Positions 1-5,815 of a stretch of 5,815 nt of DNA are shown here, one piece after another; position 1 is the stretch's first letter, and each line of letters begins with the position of its first letter. The notes under the pieces are model-generated. The model made no database searches. It was not told where the DNA came from and saw only the letters and a list, made by a program, of their open reading frames with translations. Position numbers and translations under genes: made by a program. The stretch is from Clostridia bacterium (GTDB taxonomy: Bacteria > Bacillota > Clostridia > Christensenellales > Borkfalkiaceae). The stretch is from contig CAAGME010000031.1 in the NCBI GenBank assembly GCA_900770945.1, positions 1-5,815 of the forward strand. The letters are read 5' to 3'.

Positions 1-309
<309 letters not shown>

Positions 310-528
310 CATAAAAGAGAATTAAAGCGAATTAAGAAACACTTACCACATACAAAAAATTCAAAGATCAGCTCTTTTAAAAGCTTTGTTCGATGTTTAC
401 TATGCAGCTGTCAGTCTTCATTTAAAGGCTAAGGCTTAAAAACAAGTTAGTATATACTTTGATGTTCTTGATTGCAAAGTGAAGTGAAAGTAGGTTTGTA
501 AAGAAAAGGATATCGATTATATAACCAT
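310..528 (+). other. 23S-5S internal transcribed spacer, no tRNA
   Basis: This AT-rich spacer lies between the 23S and 5S genes. I searched it by eye for a tRNA (GTTCGA-type T-loop with acceptor stem) and found none. It contains weak inverted repeats that could be processing stems: CAAAG 362-366 with CTTTG 384-388, and ACTTTG 456-461 with CAAAGT 475-480. A short pre-5S stem, TATAA 520-524 with TTATA 651-655, could bracket the 5S for maturation. No open frame of note is present. Confidence 0.8.
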
Positions 529-644
<116 letters not shown>

Positions 645-654
645 TTCAATTTAT

Positions 655-686
655 AAAGAACGTTCTGATTAAAGGGCGTTCTTTTT
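655..686 (+). terminator. Rho-independent terminator of the rRNA operon
   Basis: AAAGAACG (655-662) pairs perfectly with CGTTCTTT (677-684). The stem can extend inward through two G-U pairs, C-G and U-A to a GATTAA loop. The 3' arm runs into TTTTT (682-686). Its position directly after the 5S gene fits the end of the rRNA transcript and separates it from the next operon. Confidence 0.9.
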
Positions 687-738
687 GCTTGCCTTCTTAC
701 GTTTTTTTTACTTAAAAATTTGCAAAAAGAATAGAAAA

Positions 739-769
739 TGCAATGTAATTTTATAGATTTTGCAATGTA
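739..769. repeat. 9-bp direct repeat TGCAATGTA with 22-bp period
   Basis: TGCAATGTA occurs at 739-747 and again at 761-769. The copies start 22 bp apart, about two helical turns, so they would sit on the same DNA face. The second copy overlaps the proposed -35 region of the promoter for the downstream operon. This geometry suits a paired operator for a regulator of the lipoprotein-GH3 operon, but no regulator is encoded in the window and the flanking DNA is AT-rich, so chance is possible. Confidence 0.4.
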
Positions 770-794
770 CAAACAGGCAAAAAAGTGCGATAAT
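766..794 (+). promoter_or_regulatory. Candidate sigma-A promoter of the lipoprotein-GH3 operon
   Basis: A -35-like TGTACA (766-771, four of six matches to TTGACA) is separated by 17 bp from GATAAT (789-794, five of six matches to TATAAT). A TGC triplet directly before the -10 gives an extended -10 element. Transcription would begin near 801, leaving a leader of about 60 nt before the first start codon. It lies downstream of the rRNA terminator and upstream of the first gene, which is where an operon promoter is expected. Confidence 0.55.
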
Positions 795-850
795 ATTACG
801 GCAGAGATAAATAGCTTGTCTCAACGAATTAACGCTTGAAAAGCGTAAAA

Positions 851-857
851 AGGAAGG
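851..857 (+). promoter_or_regulatory. Ribosome binding site deciding the lipoprotein start
   Basis: AGGAAGG lies 5 nt before the ATG at 863. This favours ATG 863 over the in-frame upstream ATG at 836, which has no comparable site and would add nine residues (MKSVKRKVK) before an otherwise standard lipoprotein signal peptide. Confidence 0.8.
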
Positions 858-862
858 TAAAA

Positions 863-2008
863 ATGAAAAAACGAAAATTGCTTGCCGCGTTTTGCGCGGC
901 TGCGTTGTCGGCATGTTTTTTGCTCGGTTGCGCAAATACGGGCAACACGAGCGGCGGGGATTCGGGCAAAAAGCCTGAAGCCGCAGTCAACCAGGACCTT
1001 AGCCGCTTCGAAACAATCAAGCATTACGGGCTTGAAGAGGTCGTTACGCGTAAAATTCACATTATAACTCCGCTCGTCACGTTCGACGGCGGATTTACGG
1101 ACCTCGAACTTGCCGTCGGCTCGCTTATGCCTAATCTCACTTACACGGGGTTTGGTTATGTGGTGGGCGTTAAAAACCTTATGAACGGCAAAACCTATGA
1201 TTTTAACCGTTTCAGAATGCCGGACGAAGAGATTTCCGTACAGATTATAACAAGTACCGAAAAACCCCTCGAAGAAAAGGTCTTGACGCCGGGCGTAAAC
1301 AAAAACGGCGCGGAAAAGCTCGACACTTCGTCCTCGACCGCAAACGTTGTTTCCAAGATAGGCGAGGATTCGATTTTTACCGTAAACACGGCTTTTTCGG
1401 CAACGCTCGATAAGCGTGACGTCGATATAAAAGGCTTTTCGGACGACGATTTGCTTCGTGGCAGTATACTTAATTTAACGGGCAAAGCGGGCAACTTCAC
1501 TCGGTTTTTAACGGGCGTAGGCGCAAGCGGCACCGAAGCGGGTATCGAAAAGGGTAAGACCTATATTTTCACTTACAACGTCGAAAATAAAGGCGAAAAA
1601 GAAGTTTCTTTCAAGCTTTTCCAAGTGCAGACGGGCGTAAACTTAGACTCCGACGTCGCCGTTAATTGCGGAAAAACCATAACCCTAAAGCCCGGCGAGC
1701 ATGCGGCTTATAAAATTATTTTCACCGCTGCGGACGACAATTCCAATATTATCCCCGTCATTCAACTTCAATGCGAAACGGAAAACGCAAAAGTCGGCGT
1801 GGCTATCACGAGAACGAGCGGAGAACTACCCGCGCACACGCACGCCTTAGAAAAGTTTGCGGCGGCAAAACTTGACGGCGATTTGACTTCTAACGTCGAG
1901 TATTACGGCTGCAAGGAGTGCGGCGCGATTTTTTCCGACGCCGAGGGTAAAAAGCCGTTAAAGGTCACAAACGTTTTTTACAGGGCTTCCGCAAAGGGGG
2001 TAGAGTGA
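863..2008 (+). CDS. Surface lipoprotein with C-terminal CxxC domain, function unknown
   Basis: This encodes 381 residues from ATG 863, chosen for its ribosome binding site. Residues 1-22 form a lipoprotein signal peptide (basic MKKRK, hydrophobic core, lipobox LLGC), so C23 should be lipidated and the protein anchored outside the membrane. A flexible Gly/Ser/Asn linker follows (about 24-44). Residues about 50-320 are rich in predicted beta strands, including a stretch at about 231-290 (KGKTYIFTYNVENKGEKEV onward, then TLKPGEHAAYKI) that resembles an immunoglobulin-like or carbohydrate-binding beta-sandwich; this is a resemblance, not a family match. Residues about 325-366 (HTHALEKF, then EYYGCKECGAIFSDAEGKK) match a small repeat-type domain common in clostridial surface proteins, with C350-x-x-C353. 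No catalytic motif was recognised. It is the first gene of a three-gene unit with a membrane protein and a GH3 glycosidase, which suggests a role in glycan or partner binding at the cell surface. That role is inferred from context only. Confidence 0.85.
   Translation: MKKRKLLAAFCAAALSACFLLGCANTGNTSGGDSGKKPEAAVNQDLSRFETIKHYGLEEVVTRKIHIITPLVTFDGGFTDLELAVGSLMPNLTYTGFGYVVGVKNLMNGKTYDFNRFRMPDEEISVQIITSTEKPLEEKVLTPGVNKNGAEKLDTSSSTANVVSKIGEDSIFTVNTAFSATLDKRDVDIKGFSDDDLLRGSILNLTGKAGNFTRFLTGVGASGTEAGIEKGKTYIFTYNVENKGEKEVSFKLFQVQTGVNLDSDVAVNCGKTITLKPGEHAAYKIIFTAADDNSNIIPVIQLQCETENAKVGVAITRTSGELPAHTHALEKFAAAKLDGDLTSNVEYYGCKECGAIFSDAEGKKPLKVTNVFYRASAKGVE
1996..2000 (+). promoter_or_regulatory. Ribosome binding site of the small membrane protein
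   Basis: GGGGG in AAAGGGGG, inside the end of the lipoprotein gene, lies 7 nt before ATG 2008. A GTG at 2005 is in the same frame but only 4 nt from this site, so ATG 2008 is preferred. Confidence 0.5.
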
Positions 2009-2427
2009 TGGACGGAATAAAGAAATTTTTTGCGGGCAAAACGCCCGTATATTACGTCGTAAACGCTCTTGCGATAATATCGGTTGTAATAGGAATCGTT
2101 TATTTAAGCGGCTTAAAAAAGGGTTACGAATCAATCTCCGCGCTTATTTTCTTGTTTGCGGGCGGAGTAGGCGCGTGCGCGCTCAGCGTAAAAACCGTGA
2201 AAGGCGGGGCTGCTCTCCTTGCCGTTTCCGAAATTTTATCTTTCGGGTTTTACGTTTGCAAGTCGTTTTTATACATAAAGGACAACAACATCTCGGAAGC
2301 TTTGATTATCGACGGAGAATTTATAAAAATCATTGTTTTGGCTTGTCTTATGCTTGCCGTTTTCACCGCGGCTAACGTGCTTTTTTACGTTGCCGGCAAC
2401 AAAAAACAGACGGAGGTAACCGATTGA
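2008..2427 (+). CDS. Small four-helix integral membrane protein, family not recognised
   Basis: This encodes 139 residues from ATG 2008; the in-frame GTG 2005 would add one residue. Four hydrophobic segments are visible: about 14-36 (VYYVVNALAIISVVIGIVYL), 43-61, 66-88 and 104-128. Short polar loops and a charged tail (NKKQTEVTD) separate or follow them. An even number of helices with Lys-rich ends (GIKKFFAGK and GNKK) suggests both termini are cytoplasmic. No enzymatic, transporter or export-signal motif was recognised. The start overlaps the lipoprotein stop by one base (TGATG), and the stop overlaps the GH3 start in the same way, so translation of all three genes is probably coupled. A role as membrane partner of the two surface proteins is inference from context. 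Confidence 0.85.
   Translation: MDGIKKFFAGKTPVYYVVNALAIISVVIGIVYLSGLKKGYESISALIFLFAGGVGACALSVKTVKGGAALLAVSEILSFGFYVCKSFLYIKDNNISEALIIDGEFIKIIVLACLMLAVFTAANVLFYVAGNKKQTEVTD
2412..2416 (+). promoter_or_regulatory. Ribosome binding site of the GH3 gene
   Basis: GGAGG lies inside the 3' end of the membrane protein gene, 10 nt before ATG 2427 and 7 nt before an in-frame TTG at 2424. ATG 2427 is preferred because it repeats the TGATG junction of the preceding gene pair. TTG is possible and would add one residue. Confidence 0.7.
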
Positions 2428-5400
2428 TGAAAGCATTAAAGAAAATCTCCGTGATAATATTCAACGTTCTTTTGATTCTCGCGGTTTTTGCAAACGTAAT
2501 CTCGTTTGCCGCAGGCGAGTACGAAGAGGTCATAACCGAAGAAGTTTTCGGCGGTTACGAAAAGGACACCGATTATTCCGCCGACAGCGTGATTTTCCCG
2601 TCGGCGTACAAAAGCGTGGCTCAGGTCAAAAACGCTGCTAACAACGTCGCCAACGCCGTGGAATCGGAGGGCGCGACTCTCGTTAAAAACCAAAATAACG
2701 CTTTGCCTTTATCGAAAGGCGCAACGGTAACGCTTTTTAGCGTTTCCTCCATTCTCCCCGTGTACGCGGGAGGCAGCGGCGCGACCATCAACAACATTGC
2801 CGATTCCGACAAAGTGTATTTTCCTAAGGCGTTGGAAGAAGCCGGCTTAAAGTACAACAAAAAGCTTTACGACTGGTACGTGGGCAAAGGCAGTCTTTAC
2901 GGAAGACGCAACGAAGTAAAAAACGGTCCTGCTTACGGCAACGACATAGTCGCCACCATAGACGAAGCACCCTGGAACGATATCCCCGACGACGTTAAGA
3001 ACGTTTCGGCGGAAGCGGGCGTATTCGTATTATCAAGGGTAGGCACCGAACGCGTAGACTTAAAAGACGAATATCTTTCCCTCGACGATAACGAAAAAAG
3101 CGTCTTAAAGGGCATGAAAACGCTTAAAGACAACGGCACCGTAAAGAAGATTGTCGTCCTTGTAAACTCGGCTCAGACGGTAAACATGGACTTTGCCGAC
3201 AACGCGGAATACGGTATAGACTCTATCCTTTGGATAGGTTTGCCGGGAACGAGCGGGCTTTACGGCGTTTGCGACCTTTTAGCGGGGCTTATAACTCCGT
3301 CGGGCAGACTTTCCGACACTTGGTACATAAACAACGCTTTCAACCCCGCGCGCGCCAATTACGGCGATTTTAACCACGAAGGCTCGGCTGCGGGCAAAAA
3401 GGAAAAGTACGTCGTCTATCAGGAGGGCGTTTATATCGGTTATAGGTATGCCGAAACCCGTTACGAAGACAAGGTTTTAGGTCGCAGCAACACGGGCGAC
3501 TTCAACTATAACGAAATTGTAAAATATCCTTTCGGACACGGGCTTTCTTATACAAGCTTTGCTTATTCCGACATGACGGGACCTTTTTACGACGAAAAAT
3601 CCGACGAACTCACTTTTAGCGTAACGGTCAAAAACACGGGTAAAATAAAGGAGAAAGAAGTCGTTCAGCTGTACATGCAGTCGCCGTACACTTCTTACGA
3701 TATAGAAAACAATATTGAAAAGCCGTCCGTTCAGCTCGTCGGGTTTGCAAAAACGGCAAAGCTCGAACCGGGCAAAACCGAAACGGTAAAAATCAGCGTG
3801 GCAGGCAGAGAGCTTGCCGCTTACGACGCGTACAAGGCAAAAACTTACTACCTCGACAAAGGCGACTATTACTTCACTTTCGCGACCGATTCCCACGCGG
3901 CGATAAACAACGTACTTGCGAAGAAAGGCAAAACGACAGCCGACGGAATGACCGATGAGGGAAACGCCGACCTTGCAAAGGTTTACACCGTAGCAGAGGC
4001 TTCCGCAACCAAATATTCGACCGTCAATGCAAACGGCGCGGATACGCAAATCACCAACCTTTTCGATTTCGGCGACATTAACAGACTTAACGACGGTGTA
4101 AATTCTATAAAATACTATTCGAGAAACGACTGGGCGGGTACGCTTCCGACCGTCGGCGCGGACAAAAAGTTTTCCGCCGCTATGCACGCCGTGATTAAAA
4201 GTTCGGCAAAAATCGTAGAACAACGCTCCACCGACCTCGGCAACGCAATTCTCAAAAAGGACGAGAACGGCAACGATAAGGTGTATAAGTTTGACGAAGT
4301 GAAAAACGACCCGAACAAAGCTTACCCGACATACAACGCCAAAAACGGCATAGTATGGCAGGATATGCGCATGGACGACAACGGCAAATTCATTTCTTAC
4401 GACGACCCGCGCTGGGATAAGCTCCTCGACCAGCTTTCCTTAGACCAGACGATAAAGCTTTTGAGCAACGGTTTAAGGCACACCGAAGTGCTTTCGGCAA
4501 CGGGCGAATCGACGTTTACTTATCCCGGCACCACCGACCCGAACGGACCAAACGGCATAAAGGCGGGTTCCGGCAACTACGCCAACGACGGCGGTTTCGC
4601 GAAAATCCGCAACGACCCCGACGCGGGGCTTGCGACCACGGCTTATCCGTGCGCCGGCATACTTGCTTCGACTTTTAATACCGACTTAGCCGAAGTTTGC
4701 GGCGAAGCTTACGGAGAGGAAGCCTTGTGGGCGGGCGTAAACGGAATTTACGCTTTTACGGTGAACCTCCACCGCTACGCAACGCACGGCAGAATGGCGG
4801 AATCTTACAGTGAAGACCCCGTTTTAACGGGCTATATCTGCGGCTATCAGTCGCGCGGTTGTCAGAATAAAGGGCTTAGCGTTTACACGAAACACCTTGT
4901 TTTAAACGAGCAGGAAACCAACCGAAAAGACCACGAATCCTGGATTACCGAACAGGCTTTGAGAGAAGTTTACCTTAAAGCCTTTGAAGTCGCAATCAAA
5001 ACGGGCGGCGGCAGAAACGTTATGACGTCATTTGCCAAAATCGGCGGCGTTTGGTCGGGTCACAACAAAAACCTTTTGACAAATTGGCTCCGCGGCGAAT
5101 GCGGTCTTACAGGCTTTGCCGTCACCGACTACTACACAAAAGATTACATGAGCATGAAAGCCGCCGTTCTTTGCGGTCAGGACTTGCCCGACGGCGAAAT
5201 TCAGTCTAACCATCTCGAATTCGTCAAAGAGGGCAACGCATCCGAAGTAGCTTGGGCTATGCGCGAAGCCGCTCACAGAATCTTTTACAGCGCGGTTCAA
5301 AGCAGCAGGGTCAACGGCTTAGCTAAAAACGTGAGCGTTTCCGTCAACGTGAAAACGCCCGCTTGGGTAAAAGTCAAAAACGCCGTTACGATATCGATTG

Positions 5401-5471
5401 ACGTTCTGACGGTCCTTGCCGCATGCTTTGTTGTCGTCGGTTACCTCGTTCCTATATTAAAAACTAAATAA
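2427..5471 (+). CDS. Membrane-anchored, circularly permuted GH3 glycosidase (beta-glucosidase-like)
   Basis: This encodes 1014 residues. Residues 7-29 are a hydrophobic signal or anchor with a possible signal peptidase site after SFA (26-28). The GH3 C-terminal domain comes first (about 60-300; EGATLVKNQNNALPLSKGAT at 81-100, GLPGTSGLYG at 271-280). A linker and YPFGHGLSYTSF (367-378) lead into a fibronectin-III-like domain (about 393-490). A junction region follows, then the (beta/alpha)8 domain (about 655-960). This is the reverse of the usual GH3 order and is known from some clostridial enzymes. Visible catalytic features are the probable nucleophile D901 (GFAVTDY), probable acid/base E208 (SRVGTERVD), substrate-site KH 822-823, and GR 788-789 before ESYSEDP. 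Family enzymes hydrolyse beta-linked glycosides with retention. Oddities are NGPNGI (706-711) where DGPxG is expected, and SFAKIGG where SFNRIG is usual. A second hydrophobic helix at about 986-1011 ends in Lys residues, so the catalytic body should face outward, held at one or both ends. Substrate cannot be deduced; reduced or altered activity is possible. Confidence 0.93.
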   Translation: MKALKKISVIIFNVLLILAVFANVISFAAGEYEEVITEEVFGGYEKDTDYSADSVIFPSAYKSVAQVKNAANNVANAVESEGATLVKNQNNALPLSKGATVTLFSVSSILPVYAGGSGATINNIADSDKVYFPKALEEAGLKYNKKLYDWYVGKGSLYGRRNEVKNGPAYGNDIVATIDEAPWNDIPDDVKNVSAEAGVFVLSRVGTERVDLKDEYLSLDDNEKSVLKGMKTLKDNGTVKKIVVLVNSAQTVNMDFADNAEYGIDSILWIGLPGTSGLYGVCDLLAGLITPSGRLSDTWYINNAFNPARANYGDFNHEGSAAGKKEKYVVYQEGVYIGYRYAETRYEDKVLGRSNTGDFNYNEIVKYPFGHGLSYTSFAYSDMTGPFYDEKSDELTFSVTVKNTGKIKEKEVVQLYMQSPYTSYDIENNIEKPSVQLVGFAKTAKLEPGKTETVKISVAGRELAAYDAYKAKTYYLDKGDYYFTFATDSHAAINNVLAKKGKTTADGMTDEGNADLAKVYTVAEASATKYSTVNANGADTQITNLFDFGDINRLNDGVNSIKYYSRNDWAGTLPTVGADKKFSAAMHAVIKSSAKIVEQRSTDLGNAILKKDENGNDKVYKFDEVKNDPNKAYPTYNAKNGIVWQDMRMDDNGKFISYDDPRWDKLLDQLSLDQTIKLLSNGLRHTEVLSATGESTFTYPGTTDPNGPNGIKAGSGNYANDGGFAKIRNDPDAGLATTAYPCAGILASTFNTDLAEVCGEAYGEEALWAGVNGIYAFTVNLHRYATHGRMAESYSEDPVLTGYICGYQSRGCQNKGLSVYTKHLVLNEQETNRKDHESWITEQALREVYLKAFEVAIKTGGGRNVMTSFAKIGGVWSGHNKNLLTNWLRGECGLTGFAVTDYYTKDYMSMKAAVLCGQDLPDGEIQSNHLEFVKEGNASEVAWAMREAAHRIFYSAVQSSRVNGLAKNVSVSVNVKTPAWVKVKNAVTISIDVLTVLAACFVVVGYLVPILKTK

Positions 5472-5486
5472 GTATCTTGTATTTTA

Positions 5487-5515
5487 AAAACCGCTCGCGA
5501 TAAACGGGCGGTTTT
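5487..5515 (+). terminator. Rho-independent terminator after the GH3 gene
   Basis: AAAACCGCTCG (5487-5497) pairs with CGGGCGGTTTT (5505-5515) around a CGATAAA loop, with one G-U pair. The hairpin lies 15 nt after the GH3 stop codon. The A-run before the stem gives a T-run on the other strand, so it could also stop transcription coming from the right. Confidence 0.92.
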
Positions 5516-5580
5516 CATGTATACTTTTCAAAGCTAATTATATAACGAGATAAAAAAATTATTTAGAAAATTTTAAAAAG

Positions 5581-5607
5581 TTAGCACTTAACGCTTGACA
5601 GTGCTAA
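5581..5607 (+). promoter_or_regulatory. CIRCE operator (HrcA binding site)
   Basis: TTAGCACTT (5581-5589), a 9-bp spacer and CAGTGCTAA (5599-5607) match the CIRCE inverted repeat TTAGCACTC-N9-GAGTGCTAA, with only the innermost position of each arm deviating. CIRCE is bound by the heat-shock repressor HrcA and normally controls groES-groEL or hrcA-grpE-dnaK. Here it overlaps the -35 and spacer of a strong promoter, the classic arrangement for repression. The controlled gene is not in the window. Confidence 0.92.
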
Positions 5608-5623
5608 AATAAAGGTGTATAAT
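5595..5623 (+). promoter_or_regulatory. Consensus sigma-A promoter inside CIRCE
   Basis: A perfect -35 TTGACA (5595-5600), 17-bp spacer and perfect -10 TATAAT (5618-5623) are present. The DNA upstream (about 5520-5580) is very AT-rich with A and T tracts and could act as an UP element. The transcript would start near 5630 and run to the right, beyond the window edge. Confidence 0.93.
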
Positions 5624-5815
5624 ACAGGCATAAAAAGGAAATAAAGAAAGCGCGAACAAATAGAAGCGCAATCGAAATATAGGGATTGCATTCTTCATCA
5701 CTAATTACCTAAAAGGCGGCTTTTTCGCGCTTTTCCGCGACCGTTCGGGCGCAGTACGTTCAGTACAGCATCCCTCACGCTCGCAAAAAATCATCAAAAA
5801 ATACGCTCTTTTAGG
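5624..5815 (+). other. Long leader region with no start codon, probably including an intergenic repeat
   Basis: No ATG occurs on the + strand here, and no GTG or TTG opens a useful frame. An AAAGGAA site (5634-5640) resembles a ribosome binding site but has no start codon behind it. A small hairpin can form from GCAATC (5668-5673) and GATTGC (5684-5689). From 5708 the G+C content rises to about half (54 of 108 bases), in contrast with the AT-rich DNA before it. The GC-richer block contains CAGTAC twice (5752-5757 and 5761-5766). Confidence 0.5.
5708..5815. repeat. Block bounded by 8-bp inverted repeat, possible dispersed repeat unit
   Basis: CCTAAAAG (5708-5715) is exactly complementary to CTTTTAGG (5808-5815) across a 92-bp interior. 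The next bases, GCG 5716-5718 and CGC 5804-5806, extend the pairing with one bulged T. The element may continue past the window. The interior has no start-bearing frame of note: the + strand is open without a start codon, and the - strand has a roughly 30-codon frame with an ATG. It may be a small non-autonomous repeat or a structured leader; which one cannot be decided from one copy. Confidence 0.35.

Noticed and set aside
836..862. Upstream ATG at 836 as the lipoprotein start
   Set aside because: It lacks a ribosome binding site, while ATG 863 has AGGAAGG at good spacing and yields a standard signal peptide.
3477..4223. A 248-codon open frame on the - strand opposite the GH3 gene
   Set aside because: It lies wholly antisense to a well-supported gene, shows no recognisable domain, and its composition fits a shadow of the GH3 codons.
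2427..5471. Frameshift or fusion of two separate GH3 genes explaining the domain order
   Set aside because: The frame is continuous, and the junction region (about 515-655, with YYSRNDWAGTLP and DDPRWDKLLDQL) resembles the linker of permuted GH3 enzymes, so it is a native permuted protein.
5704..5798. Short - strand frame beginning ATG ATT TTT and ending near 5704
   Set aside because: It has about 30 codons with no clear ribosome binding site and a composition dominated by Arg and Lys, and it overlaps the repeat-like block. It is more likely a by-product of the repeat than a gene.
5705..5815. Open + strand frame of 37 codons at the window end
   Set aside because: It has no start codon, follows an in-frame stop and lies over the suspected repeat; its openness is expected for a short GC-richer stretch.

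Overview
The window reads as chromosomal DNA of a low-to-moderate G+C Firmicute, most likely an uncultured gut or rumen Clostridia lineage. This rests on the Bacillus/Clostridium-type 5S rRNA, AGGAGG-type ribosome binding sites, AT-rich intergenic DNA, a HrcA/CIRCE operator, and a permuted GH3 enzyme of a kind familiar from Clostridia. Genus-level placement is not possible by reading alone.

Layout. Positions 1-309 are the 3' end of a 23S rRNA gene. A spacer without tRNA follows (310-528), then a complete 5S rRNA (529-644) and a Rho-independent terminator (655-686) that closes the rRNA operon. An AT-rich gap (687-862) holds a plausible extended -10 promoter and a 9-bp direct repeat with a 22-bp period. 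Three genes on the + strand then run to 5471, with 1-nt stop/start overlaps at both junctions: a 381-residue lipoprotein, a 139-residue four-helix membrane protein, and a 1014-residue membrane-anchored GH3 glycosidase. A strong hairpin terminator (5487-5515) ends the unit. Next comes a near-perfect CIRCE operator wrapped around a consensus sigma-A promoter (5581-5623). About 190 nt of leader with no start codon follow, ending in a more G+C-rich block bounded by an 8-bp inverted repeat at the window edge.

How the genes may work together. The overlaps suggest one co-transcribed, translationally coupled unit at the cell surface. The GH3 enzyme would remove sugars outside the membrane, and the lipoprotein, which has beta-rich extracellular domains, could bind substrate or partner protein. 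The small membrane protein could be an accessory or anchoring partner. Only the GH3 assignment is firm. The GH3 protein is circularly permuted (C-terminal GH3 domain, fibronectin-III-like domain, then the (beta/alpha)8 domain), has a hydrophobic segment at each end, and differs from the family at several active-site-proximal positions. The most interesting points are this divergent enzyme with its unrecognised partners, and the heat-shock-type promoter that has no gene close behind it.
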